Positions 1 through 13,666 of a stretch of 64,000 bases of DNA are shown in pieces (positions within the stretch are counted from its first letter, which is position 1; each line of letters opens with the position of its first letter). The notes under the pieces were generated by a model that was not told the origin of the DNA, did not search any database, and saw nothing but the letters and a program-made list of their open reading frames with translations. The stretch covers positions 1 to 64,000 of the forward strand of contig JAYMSP010000210.1 in the NCBI GenBank assembly GCA_036897095.1, given 5' to 3'. Origin of the DNA: Plantago elongata (Eukaryota; Streptophyta; Magnoliopsida; Lamiales; Plantaginaceae). The position numbers and the translations under genes are program-made.

Positions 1-48
<48 letters not shown>
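1..48. repeat. (TC)n(TA)n compound microsatellite
   Basis: About 9 TC units run directly into about 14 TA units. It lies in an intron of the phosphatidylserine decarboxylase gene, whose first visible exon starts at 237. Confidence 0.95.
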
Positions 49-49
<1 letters not shown>

Positions 50-236
50 TGATACTCTTCCTTAGAGCTACTTCCTTTTTTTCTTCAGCTGAAGTATGTC
101 TATGCATCCAGTTAAGCATATATTTTTAGAATTCAGAGCTTGAATCTTCTTAGATACTGATGTCATTTTATGATTGGTTAAAGAAGCATATCATTAACAC
201 ATTCCTTTACGTGATCTTGTAATATCTGGGCAACAG

Positions 237-3200
237 ATTGAAGAGGCCAAAGCAGCAGGCATTGAGTTGGAGTTCCGCCCTGATGTCAAGGTAAAACACA
301 ATTTCAATTTTGGCCTCTTGATAAAACATTATGTCGTTGCGAAGTTCTTATTCCAGTGTTCTCATTGTTGACAGGCTAGGTTCCTGAGATTGTTACCCTT
401 GCGCTCTATTTCAAGATTTTGGGGTTCCTTGACTGCTGTGGTGAGCCTGTTGACATTTAAATGTGCTAATAGTTAAAGACTGGAACGTATATACAAACTA
501 ATAATTCGTTGACCAGGAACTCCCAATCTGGCTGCGACCTTATGTATATAGAGCATGGTCTCGAGCATTCCACTCTAGTATGATCCCTGTTGATTTACCT
601 CTTATTCTTTCATTATTTGATATGTCGAAGTTACCTCAATTCTTTATCTTTTGGTTCTGGGGTTAAAAGTTGCCTCAGTTCTAGATAAGCAAATCAAATT
701 TCTGAGCTCTTTTGTACTATATGTTCTTCAGATTTAGAGGAAGCTGGACTGCCATTGGAAGAATATGCATCTCTTCGAGAATTTTTTGTGCGCAGATTGA
801 AAGAAGGTGTGAGGCCAATTGATTCTGACCCTTTCTGTCTGGTAACTGGTATCAAACTCTTGAATTTCTGTTTCTTTTCTGCCCATCCCGTGCAGTGAAC
901 CTCTAATTTGCTTAAGCGGTATATAATTAAATTTCTTGCGCTTATAGATAAGTCCTGTGGATGGTACTGTTTTGAGGTTTGGCGAATTGAGAGGGAGAGG
1001 GGCTATGATTGAGCAAGTAAAAGGGTTTTCATATTCGGCCGCTTCCCTACTTGGTCAAAGCGCATATATTCCAGTGACTGGAGAAGAAGATGTTAATGAA
1101 GAAAGTAGTGGAGCGGAGGACACTGTGGAGAAGCAAAAGTCATGGTGGAGAATTTCTTTGGCGTCTCCCAAAGTTAGGGCACCCGCTGCTTCATCCCGGT
1201 AAAATCTGAAGTGTCTTTTGTAGCAACACGTAGGACCAGATCAATAGTGGTTAACACTTTAATTTATCTTATAAAGAAAGCTTCCCTGCTTCTTCCGGGT
1301 GCAACTATCTGCACGTTTAAACAATTGGGACTGACCTTATAGTAACCTGCCAACGCGTCTATTGAGCCTTTGACCTAACTCAATTGCCTACACTTGCTCC
1401 CTCAATTCTGTAATCGCATACTGTCGCATGCTCTCATGTAGGATAACTGAGCTAAGTAAGGAAGACATTACGGACTACATAGAGTGACAAATTACTGGTA
1501 GAGATTGGGCAAATGATGTCATATGGAGAAATGGCAGTAACTGAAGATAGTAGTCAATAAGAGTATAAGTTTCAATCAGAGGTTCAGAGGTATAGGCCAG
1601 GATGGAACAGTTTCTGTCAAAATTGCTTGCTCCTCTGCATTATTTCCACTTCATGTTGCAGAGTTATCTCTATTGCTATTCAGTCATATCTGGTTCAGAA
1701 GTACTGTTATCTGGTTTTACTTGTTACCCCGGACAAGTTCACTGCCTTAGAGCTGTTTTATATTAAGTGTTCTCTGAAGTTCGAGGTATAGGTACATTAC
1801 ATGATTTCTCTTTGTATACTTTTATTGCAGCCCGTTCAAAAGGCTCTTCTATTGTGTAATTTACTTAAAGCCTGGAGACTATCATCGAATACACTCCCCT
1901 GTTGATTGGAATGTTCTCAGTCGTAGACACTTTACAGGTATAATTTGATTACACCTGCATTTGCACTACTCATTCCATGAATGCAATTTCTTTCTGCCCT
2001 GCAACCAATTTATTGCTTCTTGGGCGGCTCATAGTGATGCAAGCCAAGGAAATACTTATCAATTGTGAATCTTTATAAATTGAGTTGTGCTGATTTGGGG
2101 AATTTGATCTTCCTGTAAATCAGAAAGGATGTACATGTTATGCTTAACATCTTTCCAGTGCATCTGCATTTCCCAATTTACTTGAACATATTACAGAATA
2201 TTGCATCTATTGCCTCTGAAGTCTGAACAAATTCCCATTTCATGTGTAGGTAATCTTTTTCCAGTGAATGAGCGTGCTGCAAGGACTATCAGAAATCTGT
2301 ATGTCGAAAATGAAAGGGTACGGCCGGATTAAAAAGACATGCATTTCTCTTCATGGATCTATGTTTTTTCTTTTTTTTTTCTTTCTTTTGTTTTTGTTTT
2401 TTGGAAATGAGTGAAGCACTGATATCAGTTTCTCAAAGAAAGACACTCTGTGGTTTGGTGCTTGTGGGCAATACCTAATATAATATGCACTAAAAGATTC
2501 TTGTTTTGAAATGCAATAATAAAGTTGTTTGCATTGGCCAGTGGGTTGATCCACCTTGTGTACCCCACCCTCTTGTTGGCCTTGCCAGTCACACTGTAAG
2601 TTACTGGCCGTACCTACCAGTAGAAGTGATTAAATTTAATACGAACACCGGAAAACTTTCAAAACACTATTTTAGACATTCTTACTTACGCTCATGATTG
2701 AATTTAACTCGATTCACTCTTCTACCTGGAGTGAAAAGTGGCTATTTAAGCTGGTAGTCTCTAATTGTAATAGCATCCGAGTTTGGTCCTTAATTATCAT
2801 TATCTGTCCTGACGAGATATCATCATAAAACAGGTTGTGCTTGAAGGCCTATGGCAAGAAGGCTACATGGCTATGGCAGCAATTGGTGCAACAAATATTG
2901 GGTCTATTGAGGTTGAATGATTTCCGATCTTGAATCAATAATTTTAGTTTTTTCATATAGTGGGAAGATTGAGCTTGGTTTCTGATGGACATTCTTTTTT
3001 AACAAGAAATCAAAGACAGTTAAAGTAGGGATAAAAAGAGCCTTAAATGTATAGTTTTCTTCCACAGATTGGTTATCCGTTATCAACACATAATTTCAGC
3101 CAAATTCTTGGCCTGCTAACTGTTTGATAGTTTTGCTACTTCTATGCGTGCTTGTGTATCTTTCTAAAAATACATTCATGATATGTATCATGTATGCTTG

Positions 3201-3887
3201 GTGAGCAGAGATTAACTTGGTCTGAGCACATAATAACTTGGCAAGTGATGATTATGATTTGTACAAAGTAGATTTCATACAGTTTCTTTTGGGACAGGTT
3301 GAGGAAACTTAGATAAATTATGTTTGTAAAGATGACAGTTATGCAGACTCAACGTTTCACCCTTAGTCCATTCTATACTACAGCTGATACTTCTTTTCAT
3401 GTATGCCATTTTATATAACAACTGTGTGAGTAAGGATGTTCTCTTGTGATAAAAACAGCTTTTTGTTGAACCAACTTTACGTACAAATAATCCCCAAAAG
3501 AAGCTGTTGCAGTCAGTGGCACCAGAAGAACAAAACTGTGATACTGTATCTATGGAAGTGATGGTCAAGAAGGGAGATGAGGTATGTAAAGATTCAATGC
3601 TTGCGTGTTTGGTTGCCGGCATGGCAATGTGCTCAATGTTAGAACAAAGAATTCGCTTCTCCTTTTCTGAATTCCCCCTGATGTATAATTATAATAATGT
3701 ACAATGTACTAAATACTAATTGCAGCTGGCTGCCTTCAACATGGGATCCACTGTGGTGCTGGTTTTCCAGGCCCCAATATCTGGCTCCAGTGCAATCAAA
3801 GACTCCTCATCCGAGTTTAGGTTTTGTGTCAAGAAGGGTGATAGAATCCGTATGGGAGAAGCTCTGGGGAAGTGGTGCGATTCCTAG
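237..3887 (+). CDS. PSD1: Phosphatidylserine decarboxylase, mitochondrial type, 5' end outside window
   Basis: Decarboxylates phosphatidylserine to phosphatidylethanolamine, by family knowledge at the inner mitochondrial membrane. Ten exons read in phase: 237-290, 375-440, 517-577, 732-841, 948-1198, 1831-1937, 2250-2317, 2834-2911, 3459-3581 and 3726-3887, giving 359 residues to the stop. Seen motifs: ISPVDGTV (Asp of the self-cleavage triad), [11 protein letters not shown] (His), and [13 protein letters not shown], where the GST serine is the self-cleavage point that yields the pyruvoyl group. The C-terminal [15 protein letters not shown] is typical of the small alpha subunit. The family is usually about 430-450 residues, so the targeting peptide and first exon or exons lie before base 1. 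All introns are GT-AG; two donors are weak (GTTGAA at 2912, GTATGA at 578). I recall Arabidopsis PSD1 as At4g16700. Confidence 0.95.
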
Positions 3888-5542
3888 AACCAGTTTTGTT
3901 TGACATAGCAGGACCATTAGATTTTAGACAGGATAAGAATGATGTATTACCAGTGGTATTAGGATATTAGCACAACAATTTATCCATGTATGAGAACAAT
4001 AACTTTGTCTTTGCAGGGATATAAAGGATACTTGTATTATCAGAAATCAGGAACAATTATTGAGCAATTTTTGTAATACACCTCCTCTGAAGGTTGTGTT
4101 TGGTTGCTGACGGTGGTGATCATAACTTTATGGAAAAACAAAGGTCATGTTTTGGATGTTTTCAATGCTGATTGCAACTCAATGAAAAAAAGAACAGCAG
4201 GTGCTTAAGGAAACAAATTTGAGCAACAGAAACTGGTAATAAAGCTTAATTTGCCACACAATAACATGAAACCAATTTAGTAGATAGAATGCAAGCTTCC
4301 CAGTGAATCAGGATGATGCATTCCCTGGATAGTTCCATCTATATTGTAACATGAATAAAGTTCCACCATGGTTGCTTGGGCATCTTGTCACTGCTAGATG
4401 TCAGAATTAGACAAACTTCCATGTCATGGAGGTCGATGATGATAGGCAGATTGAACCTAAAGATAACCTGTTCTAATTACTCTGGATGTTACTCAGTATC
4501 AGAAAGTGGCTCCTGTTCTATAATTACTCAGGATGTTACTTCAGCATCAGAAAGTGGCTATCCAGAAACCAACACACTAAGGATCTATATATACGCAGAT
4601 AATCAGACAAAAGCAACTATCAAGTTCCACAATTCAAGAAATAACTTTCAAGTTGTCATTTGTGCAAGACAGGGAAGAATTTCTTGCATCAGGAAACCAT
4701 ACCGACGGATGCTCTCATAGAGTAATAGGAAACTCTGCAGTTAACGTGAATAGAGCACGAAAGGAAAGATCTCATGTGTAAAATTTACTATGCCAAGTTC
4801 CAAGAATTGAGTCATGTTAGGAACAATATCAAACTAACAATTCCATGAGGTAAAATATTTATACTTCTGAACATGTACAAGCAGTAAGCATCTCTCTCAT
4901 AATACTGCATCTCCATATTTCCCTGCAAACGACACTGCCCGCCCATGGATTAAAACTTCGATTGCAGGCCTCCAATCTATATCAAAACTTTGCTCCTGCA
5001 GAATTATAATGAATGGGTCCAATCAAAGCTCAGCTGGTGCAGAACGCGATAATCCAGTTCACAATCAGTAAGGAAAAAAACAACAAAACATATACGAGCA
5101 CAGAGCAAACATTTAAAGCAAGGGCAAGCTGCTCGCCTAGTGGCCTGTTGTAATGGATTCTGACTCTAGAAACAGCCTCTTTGCCAAAAACAAGCACGAG
5201 TAGGAATCTAGGAATATGTACACTACAACCACCCCTAAATGCTAACTTATATACAGGCACAAACACAGATCTCTACGGACTACACACGATGACATTGACA
5301 ACAATCCAGCATATAACAAGAGCTTCAGATCAATCCACTAGCACATAAGAGTAACAATACGTAACGGAGCAAGGATATCGACTATCGAGTATTATGTCTC
5401 CATAAAAGAACTAATAGCAAAATCAATTTAACCTACAGCAAGGAAATGCAGCAACTAACAAATTCCAAATCAAACAATACGAAATTCGGCCGAAAACGGG
5501 GGATCAGCAGTGACAATTTCGAACGAAAATAGAAAGGCACAC
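3888..5542. other. Convergent 3' regions of PSD1 and the small membrane-protein gene
   Basis: Holds the PSD1 3' UTR (roughly to 4080-4340) and the probable 3' UTR of the minus-strand gene ending at 5543. A 114-codon plus-strand frame at 4376-4720 has no family resemblance and weak coding character. A minus-strand acceptor-like site near 5000 is followed by about 32 open codons; it may be a 3' UTR exon of the minus-strand gene. No firm gene seen. Confidence 0.5.
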
Positions 5543-5837
5543 CTACGTCTGTTTGGAGTAAGATGAAGAAGATGCAACTCGCTTGGTCCGAAACATCATG
5601 TAGCCAACAGGCAGTACTACTCCCAACATCATGATTCCAGCTCCGATCAAGTACCTGAGTATGCTCGGAGGCTCAACCTCCATTACAACAACTCTCCTTA
5701 ACTGCATAAACGAAGAAAATGAAACCAAATCAAACTGTACAGAGACTGGAGCTGTGAATGTGATAGGCGAATCGGTGGATTCGGATCTGGTGAATTGAGA
5801 ATTCGATGAAGAACATAGAAAGGAGACTTACAGGCAT
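5543..5837 (-). CDS. Small single-pass membrane protein of a conserved plant family
   Basis: Two coding exons: 5832-5837, which holds only ATG and one Pro codon, and 5543-5701. The donor reads CCT|GTAAGT and the acceptor TATGCAG|TTAAGG. The 54-residue product starts MPLRRVVVMEVEPPS, has one hydrophobic helix at about residues 17-37 (LRYLIGAGIMMLGVVLPVGY) and ends in a basic then serine-rich tail, SSSSYSKQT. Very similar 50-60-residue proteins exist across plants and have been labelled ATP synthase subunit e-like, but I see no motif that proves this. If the intron is retained, its last six bases read ATG CAG in frame, giving MQLRRVVV, so both RNA forms encode nearly the same protein. Function unknown; a mitochondrial membrane role is only a guess. 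Confidence 0.8.
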
Positions 5838-6894
5838 ATCAGTCTTCGGATTTCGCTGAACAGGAAGATCTGAGCAAGAGGGATCGAATGGAAGGGAGAT
5901 TCTAGCAGCAATTGATCTGAAGCTGTTTATCCAATTTTCTTTTTCAAATTCCTTTTTTCTTTATATCAAGTTTAAGCAAGAAAATACCAGTGTTTTTTCT
6001 AAAACAAAAATTAACACGCATCTTACTAATATACGTATTTGCATTTTCGTACACAATTTCTAGAGAGTACTTGGAAAACCGCAAATTACTATACATCCAA
6101 CTAACTAGAGCTATTACACAAGTGAAATTTCACTTAACTTACTAATCTTTGAGCTTAGATCATTCGTTAAGGTGGTCAATTTGAGTAAAGCTCGATTTAT
6201 CAATGCTTGATTAGGTGCGATCGTTTAAATATCCCTCTTTTCAAAGTCGACTTTCCAGTTCTGTTTCGTATATTCTGAACTCAACATCTTTTCCTAATTC
6301 GAAGAGCTTGATACACCACTCATTATAATAAATAATAATATTATATATGATATTTTATTCATCATATTTTATAATATTATCAAACACATAATTTATTCAA
6401 TCATTTCCTACTTTACTTGTACATCTCATATTTTATAAATTCTTTGTTTGAATTTATATTCGAACTAACTAGAAGTGGAGTTCGAAACGGACAATATACA
6501 GTATCAAGTGCTAGCTCGAACCAAATTAGCCGAGCACGAACCAAAGTATTGTTAACTCGAACTTGGAAAATGAAGTCATTTTGTGGAGCTCGGCTGAGAG
6601 AAAAAAAAAAACAGCACTAGATTCGCCTGGACAGTAATTTGATCCTGCGGTACCGGATCCTTGCCAAAGCTTCACCAGAGATAAAAATGGTAACTTTTGC
6701 TCTTCAACTCTCACTGGAATATCTCAAAATGGTAATTCTCTAAACCAAATCCATCAATTACCAAACCCACCTCAACGGCTATGATTGAATCCTGGACAAT
6801 CCACAGCTTATTAAGATTGCCGATAATCGTGGGCACCCGTCCGTTCATCGACCAAAACACACAACAGTGATTCAGTTCGGTCTGTGTGTCGGAC
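5838..6894. other. Divergent upstream region
   Basis: Separates the minus-strand small-protein gene from plus-strand PurU and should hold both promoters. The part near 5930 is the likely 5' UTR of the small gene. 6000-6480 is AT-rich without a recognisable gene. No clear TATA element could be assigned to PurU. Confidence 0.5.
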
Positions 6895-9800
6895 ATGAAC
6901 CTCTTCAGAAGAAGCTGTGAGAGATTCTCCCCTCAACTTGGTGGTGTATTCACGAAAAGGTACTTCAAATCTCTCAAGTTTCCTGGAGAGTCCCTCGATG
7001 AGTTTAACTCTCCTTCACTCGTCCATGGTGTTCACGTTTTCCATTGCCCTGTAAGCCCAGAGCTATATTTTGCTTCTTACTTTGTAGATAATGTTTATGT
7101 TTTATGTTAATGGAGCCGACCCAGATTCGAACTTCAGGTGGCCAAATTATATATATGAGGTTATTCCGGACGCCGTTTTTATGTATAGGTTGATTAGCCT
7201 GAGAAAGATTCACTGTGATTGCGTTATAGTCTTGTGAATTTAGAATTGAGGATCATTTATTAGACAGTCTGATTAAAGCATGGAATGTTGAGAGGTTACA
7301 TCACTTCCCATGCTATTGGTATGATACATTTTTCGGTTCGAAACAATGTATTGCAAACAATTGTAATTTGTAGAGAAAGGATTTTGGATCGTGTATTGTT
7401 TAATATGTGCAATCGTTGAACTGAAATTTGTATGTAAGCAGGATGAAGTTGGAATTGTGGCAAAGTTATCAGAATGCATAGCTTCAAGAGGGGGAAACAT
7501 TCTTAATGCTGATGTATTTGTGCCCGAAAAGGAGAATGTCTTTTACTCCAGAAGGTTGTCTACATCTATGTCCTAGCCACTCATACTGTTTATTTTGTAG
7601 TGATAAAAATTTCCAGTAATTAAGATTGATTTGATACTTCATGTATTATTCTAAGTTGAATTTTACTGGTCTAGTGCTTTTGGTTGATTGGTCTGGCCAG
7701 TGAAGTTGCCAATTTGACGGTTTAAGCCAGTCTTTTGTTGTGATTAAAGTGCTATGTTCTTTGTCAAATTTTATTTGATCACTGTTTGTATCAGACTCTT
7801 GGGTCTGGCCTTGGTTGTTTAGCTGATAATTTTCCTTCAATGACTATATACCATCAGCATGAATGTGCTTTTAGCGATGCTTGTCTCCTTTGCAGACCAC
7901 AGCATGGGTTAAACATGAACGTGATGTTCAACCTCCATTTTCCAAAGGTTTCCCAACAGGATCATAGATCGTTTAGCTTATGACCCCTCCATGTCTGTCT
8001 TTACTTGAAATACTTTGGATGAATAAAATTTCGCGGCTTTACCTTAAAGAAAGAAAATTGATAGCAACTTGGGTCTCTAGTTGTTCTGTTTGATGCTCTG
8101 GTATTTGAATGTGATTCACATGTGTGAACGTCATTCATGATTTTAAGGGTTTTGCTATGTGCAGTGAGTTCATATTTGACCCTGCCAAATGGCCAAGGAC
8201 GCAAGTGGATGAAGATTTTACAAAGCTTGGAAAGATGTTTAATGCTATGAGATCAGTTGTTCGGGTGTCCAGCCTCGATCCAAAATATAAGATTGCTGTC
8301 CTTGCTTCAAAGCAGGTGCGTAATTCCAGGTGGATATTCCTGATACCTCAGTTTTGTAGAATGGTTAAATGCTGCTTCTCTATTATCCCTGAAACTGTAA
8401 GTTGTTGGTGTAGGATCACTGCCTTGTTGACCTGTTGCATGGGTGGCAGGACCAAAAACTTCCTGTTGATATCATGGCCGTGATAAGGTATACCCTGGAG
8501 GATTTTAGCTTTCAATTTAATTCTTGACCAATTTGTTCACTTCAAAGAAATGCATTTCCAACAGCAATCACGATAGAGCTCCGAATACCCATGTAATGCG
8601 CTTTCTTGAAAGGCATGGGATTCCTTACCATTGCCTGCAAACCACTAAAGAAGACAAAAGAGAAGAAGAGATCTTGAAGTTGGTCAAGGATACGGATTTT
8701 CTAGTTCTTGCAAGATACATGCAGGTACGAAGAATCTGAAGTATTTTGTCCATTGTAGATGAAGCATCTTATTTCACTCTACTGGTTTCCACACTGCATG
8801 TATTGTGTTTATATCTGTAATATTCTTTCTCGGAATTCTAATATCCTTTCAGAGGGTAAATTTTGTACAGTAATTAAAAAGTTGACGTTTGAGTTAGTAA
8901 ATGCCCTTTTAGAATGAAGTTAAGATAGGTAGTGGACAGAGATCGCCTGCTCCTTAATAAATCCCACTTACCTGCTTTTGAATCCGGAGTGTATTTTGGA
9001 TGGATTTGGCAAACTCCAATGACAATAGGTCTTTTTCCATTCTCCTTTTGATGTTCCTACAAAAACTATTATGTTTTTGTTTACACATGCTAAATGTTCC
9101 TAGAAAATATTCAGTTTTCCTTTCCTGGTTATCACATGATCATACTCAAGTTTCACAGTTTAATATTACAGTACATTTGATTGCTGTAGATACTCTCTGC
9201 AAAATTTTTAAGAAGCTACAGTAAGGATGTCATCAACATTCACCATGGCCTGCTACCCTCTTTTAAGGGTGGACATCCATCTAAGCAGGTTTCGATTTTT
9301 GCAATTTTTCGACATGGTTTCTAACTTTATTAGTGGAACACATCACTTACATATGAAACATTCAGGCCTTTGATGCTGGTGTCAAATTGATTGGTGCTAC
9401 CACTCACTTTGTAACAGAAGAACTTGACGAAGGTCCCATTATTGAGCAAATGGTAACTGTTCTGCCTTGTTATGCTCTGTAACCATAACATCCAAGTAAT
9501 TGAAAGTTTCTGATCTATCGACTCAATAAATGATCAATTAGATCAACCTTTAGTCTCACTCCCACCACTAAACAATTTTGGATTGATGTCATGTTGTGCT
9601 ACATGCATCTACATGCATTTATATCACATCTCTGAAAAGATAAATACGGGTCCTCATAATATTGAAATCGTTTTGGCATATTGAGTGCGGTAAAAAGAAG
9701 TCCACATCAAAGGATCTCGTTAGAAGTAATATGTAAGGGCACGGAAGTTAACTGATGGGGTGCAATAAGCACATTGATGATTGACCGTGTGCACTGGACC

Positions 9801-10631
9801 CACGGCCATTCGCTTCATGTTTTTTGGTTCTATATGGCTATACCGATAGGCATCCCAGTTTATTGGGAGAAGATGCTTTATGGCAATTGATTGGTGTGAG
9901 CACTCACTTTGTACCCCTGAGCCACCAATCTAGTTGAGGGATGCTGTGCCCAGCCAGTTAGTTCTTAGTTATTAGTACAATTAGAATAGATCTTTACTCG
10001 CTGTCAAGGGGAGAGGGAAACTACCTAAAAAGGTCTCATTACTAGCCTAAGAGAACTTGTCCAAATGTGGATTCTAAAACCACTGCTTTAGGTCGGAGTT
10101 AAGAAGGTTATAACTGCTCTGGATTGACATAGTTATTAAGTAGTGCATGACTGTAAGAATCATATTTACTTTTATCATGAATTGATGACTATGTCAAAAG
10201 AGAATTCATTGCATTTGTGATTTTGTTGTGGCCTTCAAGTTTCCTGTTAGTCTTATACTTATGAATTGTATATTGAGAAGTTGAGATCTTGACAGTCTAT
10301 AATAATGACATGAATTCATTATGTGGCATTTTGCAAGATTATATTGCTGAGATAATGCCGAGTATTCACCTGCAAGTTTTCATTGACGCATTAATCTCTT
10401 AATTTGTTATATTAGGAAATTTGCTACTGACCATATTCTGATGAGTGATAAAGTTCAGATGAGATATTGTTTTGCTTGTCTCAGGTTGAGAGAGTTTCCC
10501 ACAGGGATAATTTGCGGAGCTTCGTACAGAGATCCGAGGACTTGGAGAAGCGATGCCTTGCAAAAGCTATAAAATCGTACTGTGGGCTTAGAGTTTTACC
10601 ATATGAAAAGAACAAGACTGTTGTCTTTTGA
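6895..10631 (+). CDS. PURU: Formyltetrahydrofolate deformylase, organellar
   Basis: Hydrolyses 10-formyl-THF to THF and formate, which balances mitochondrial one-carbon flux and protects glycine decarboxylase. Exons: 6895-7050, 7442-7554, 8165-8315, 8414-8487, 8565-8724, 9190-9288, 9366-9452 and 10485-10631, all GT-AG and in phase, giving 328 residues. Residues 1-45 are Arg/Ser/Phe-rich like a mitochondrial presequence. An ACT domain follows ([18 protein letters not shown] to about 125), then a formyltransferase fold from about 135. The formyltransferase triad is intact as Asn234 and His236 in INIHHG and Asp272 in [10 protein letters not shown]. The start is the first true ATG; the in-frame GTG three codons upstream was not used. 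The small exon 9190-9288 was placed from the match to ILSxxFL. I recall Arabidopsis At4g17360 and At5g47435 as orthologues. Confidence 0.95.
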
Positions 10632-11324
10632 GTTCAATTACACATCTTGGATGTGGACCCTGTATGTATACTCCCATTCTTTCTGGCTTCACATTCAAAT
10701 ACTAACCTGACATCTTTTTTATTTTTTTTGGCATATGGTAATTAAAAGTTGCATTTGAATTTTTATCTTCATTCCTGATGAATTTGGTTTAAACATCTAG
10801 AATAAGAATATTAACTGGTCAGGGGAAATCCGAATGTTCAAGGAGAAATGCTTATGAAATTTCTATCTTTTTTCCCTCAACTGCTGTAGTCTATAATAAA
10901 ACTGTACGTGTGTTCTGCCACTACTTGGGGTCTGGGGATGATCTAAAACTATGACAAATTTCAAAGTCTAGTACTTGAAGTCATCAAATTAGAATCTTTT
11001 CTGTGAGTGTTGCCTTTTCCTGTCCAGGCTTTACCCGTGCTAGTTGTATAAATACCATTTCTATGAACTATAGAGGCTTCTCTCTTTATAGAAATGAATG
11101 TGTATGCGAGGTATGGTAATTAGAAATATTTACACCGACTAAGAATGCACTCTGACATGAATTTTTTTTACTTTATTGACAGACTTGTACACATCTGTTT
11201 ACATATTGTACATTATAAAGAACAATCTATGGCCCTTGTTCTGAGAATTGGTTCTACTGAATTGTTGTGTAGAATGTAAACTTCTCGTAATGAGCAGAAA
11301 CTATAACAAAAGTCTGTTGTGAGG
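10632..11324. other. Convergent 3' UTR region
   Basis: Lies between the PurU stop and the stop of the minus-strand VAN3-binding-like gene. It holds both 3' UTRs; no separate gene, repeat or RNA seen. Confidence 0.6.
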
Positions 11325-13666
11325 TTAGATGCTTTGACTGATACTCAACATTCTTAGAGAGTTTTCTGCCTCTTCAATGCAGATTCTGCGCTGGAGGAGT
11401 TTTTCTATTGCATCCACCCAGTTCTGTCTATGAACTTTGTTCTTGCACTTGAATTCCATTAGTCCGCTACTCGTTTTTACCCCAAAGTACACATCTACAT
11501 TATCCCTTTCTATCCTGAATGGCCATTCTCCACTTTCACCAATGACTTCATAAATAATACCTGAGAATCCAGAGATATTCAGGCAACTATATATTGAGAA
11601 AAAAATCAAAGCTGTGTGAAAAAAAGTAAACAAAAATCATGTGGATTTCTGAGTTCTTATTAATTTAGTTTCCTCACATTTATTATTTTTGGAAAAAGCT
11701 CCACCAACATGTTTACTCTTCACCTTGATTTTCACCTGCAATGACAGTTATCCAAGTCAGGCATGAAATATTTGCAGGTCAACCCTTTACATATGTACCT
11801 AAAAGTTTCCTTCCCTCGTTATGGATAGTAAATATATACCTGGTGTTTCTTGTTGATGTAAACAGAGACGTGCTTCCATCGTAGAATCCCTGGATTTAAA
11901 AGTTGGTAATTAGAATCCAGAGCATAATTTGCTAATGAAATAGAAGTAGTACTATATAGCATATATGAGATAAAGAAGATTCAATGGTTGGACTTTTAGG
12001 AGACTAATCAAGAATCAGAACAATGATAATGATAAGTTCAGACTTCAGATCTTACAGAAAGCCTTCTTAGATATCATTTGTCTCTTGTAAGTTGTGACCT
12101 TCCAGATTATAGTTCTTTTTATTCTTCTTTTTATTTTTCTTGTAGTGGCATAGTATGTCTGCTAGTCTTAAAGTCTTTGGAGAACCTACTGGTGCCTATA
12201 TAAGTTTGTCTCTATTCTCAATCTTTAAATAGTAGAACGAACTTAACAAAATAGCAGATAGCCTCAGTCTACGACCTTTACCTTTTTGAGTGATTTGTAG
12301 TAAGTCACCAACACATGGAAGCTCATCTTCTTCAACCTCATCATGAAAGAGATCTGCTGAATGAGGATCTACTATTCCTCTTTCACATGGAGTGATAGAT
12401 GCACTCTTTTTTGCTTCCTTGGGCAATCTTGCTTTTAACACTGCTTCTCCTCTCAGAGCTGTTTATGACAAAATGAAATTTTATCAAGAAAAGGAGATTT
12501 GGTCTTCCCATCTTCTGATCTAGCTTGCCGCAAAGTCCTGTTATATTTCTTCCACGTGTTTCCAGTTTTTTTTTTTTTAAGTTTTGCTGGTAATTTTTAT
12601 AAAACAAACTTTTTTGAATCAGTTTTGGTACCGTATTTCTGAAAACATGTGGGAATTTGTTTATCAGGAGATTTTGCCCAACTTATATAGTAAGGTTTTT
12701 TCTGCTATTATCCTTTGAATGCGAAAATTTATCATGTTCAGAAGCTGAATGTGATCCATACCAGCTGCAGCACCAGCTGTTAGAGTTAACAGATCACTTG
12801 CACTGCGAATGCCCACTGCTGATCTTACAACAGATGCAACACGTTCGTGCTCCAACCCAGCTGATTCAGCCAACTCAACACAGTATGAGGCTAACAACTC
12901 CGTGGCTGATGCTAAGGCCATGTTCATTTTGGAGCAAGAACCTTTGGGAGTCTCTGTTGCCGCTGTAGCAGCAGCCAAAGCTGCAGCTACCCCAGCAATA
13001 GAGAGAACAGCATGCATATGTGCATTTTCTGCACGTGCCTTATCCTTCTTTTTCTCAATGTGACCACTGTGGTGTTCTTTGCGATGATGAAACAACTTTC
13101 CAATTGCTGCTCCAGCTCTTTTTCTTCCATGTGAATGTTTTGTAACCTTGCCTGACTGCATGACATTGTCGTTAGGAATGTACAGATTGCAATTAATCGA
13201 GACTCAATAAGCATTTACAACAGACAGCTTATGAGAGTTGATTGAGCTGCAGATTAGAATTTGCTTTCTAAATAAAAGATTCGTAGAAGTTACACATAAC
13301 CACTTATTAAATTCAATCCTCAATATGCATAACTTTTCTTGTAAATACACTTTGCATTCAGATGTTTATGACATAGATACACTCGCACATCTAGATCGAA
13401 ACACTTACAGGATGATGTTGCACAACAGCTTCAGGAATTGCATAGAGGTTGCTGTCAAATGATGGTTCCATGTGTTTTGTAGCAAGTGCTTTCGAGATTT
13501 CATTTGCAGAAAGACTCCAAGATCGTGCCAAGAACTCGATTGGCTCGCTGGGCGTCTCTGGCTGAGGTATCACAGGTAAAGTTGATTTTTCTTCATCTTC
13601 TGCTTCTCCATGCTTAAGCAAGTATGAGACCGTTGTCTTCCACTCCGGAAGTTGACTGCTGTCCAT
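11325..13666 (-). CDS. VAN3-binding-like protein (DUF828 plus plant PH domain)
   Basis: Six exons in coding order: 13409-13666, 12762-13155, 12282-12458, 11840-11889, 11678-11735 and 11325-11560, in phase, giving 390 residues. The N-terminus has the family signature QPETPSEPIEFLARSWSLSA. A basic His-rich stretch (about 87-120) leads into the long alanine-rich helical DUF828 core (AVLSIAGVAAALAAATAATE and following), with ALRGEAVLKARLPKEA near 218-235. The C-terminal third is the plant pleckstrin-homology region: GILRWKHVSVYINKKHQ, VKIKVKSKHVGGAFSK, then EWPFRIERDNVDVYFGVKT. FORKED1/VAB-type members bind VAN3 ARF-GAP and act in trans-Golgi trafficking of PIN proteins during vein patterning; that role is inferred for this copy. 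Its position between PurU and TIP2 matches Arabidopsis At4g17350 and At5g47440 as I remember them. Confidence 0.93.

Noticed and set aside
4376-4720. 114-codon plus-strand frame as a gene
   Set aside because: No homology I can name, lies in the PSD1 3' region, and no promoter or splice context.
4905-5000. Minus-strand open stretch (EQSFDIDWRPAIEVL...) after an AG acceptor, as a coding exon
   Set aside because: Only 32 codons, no partner exon in phase with the small gene, no family recognised; chance or a 3' UTR exon explains it.
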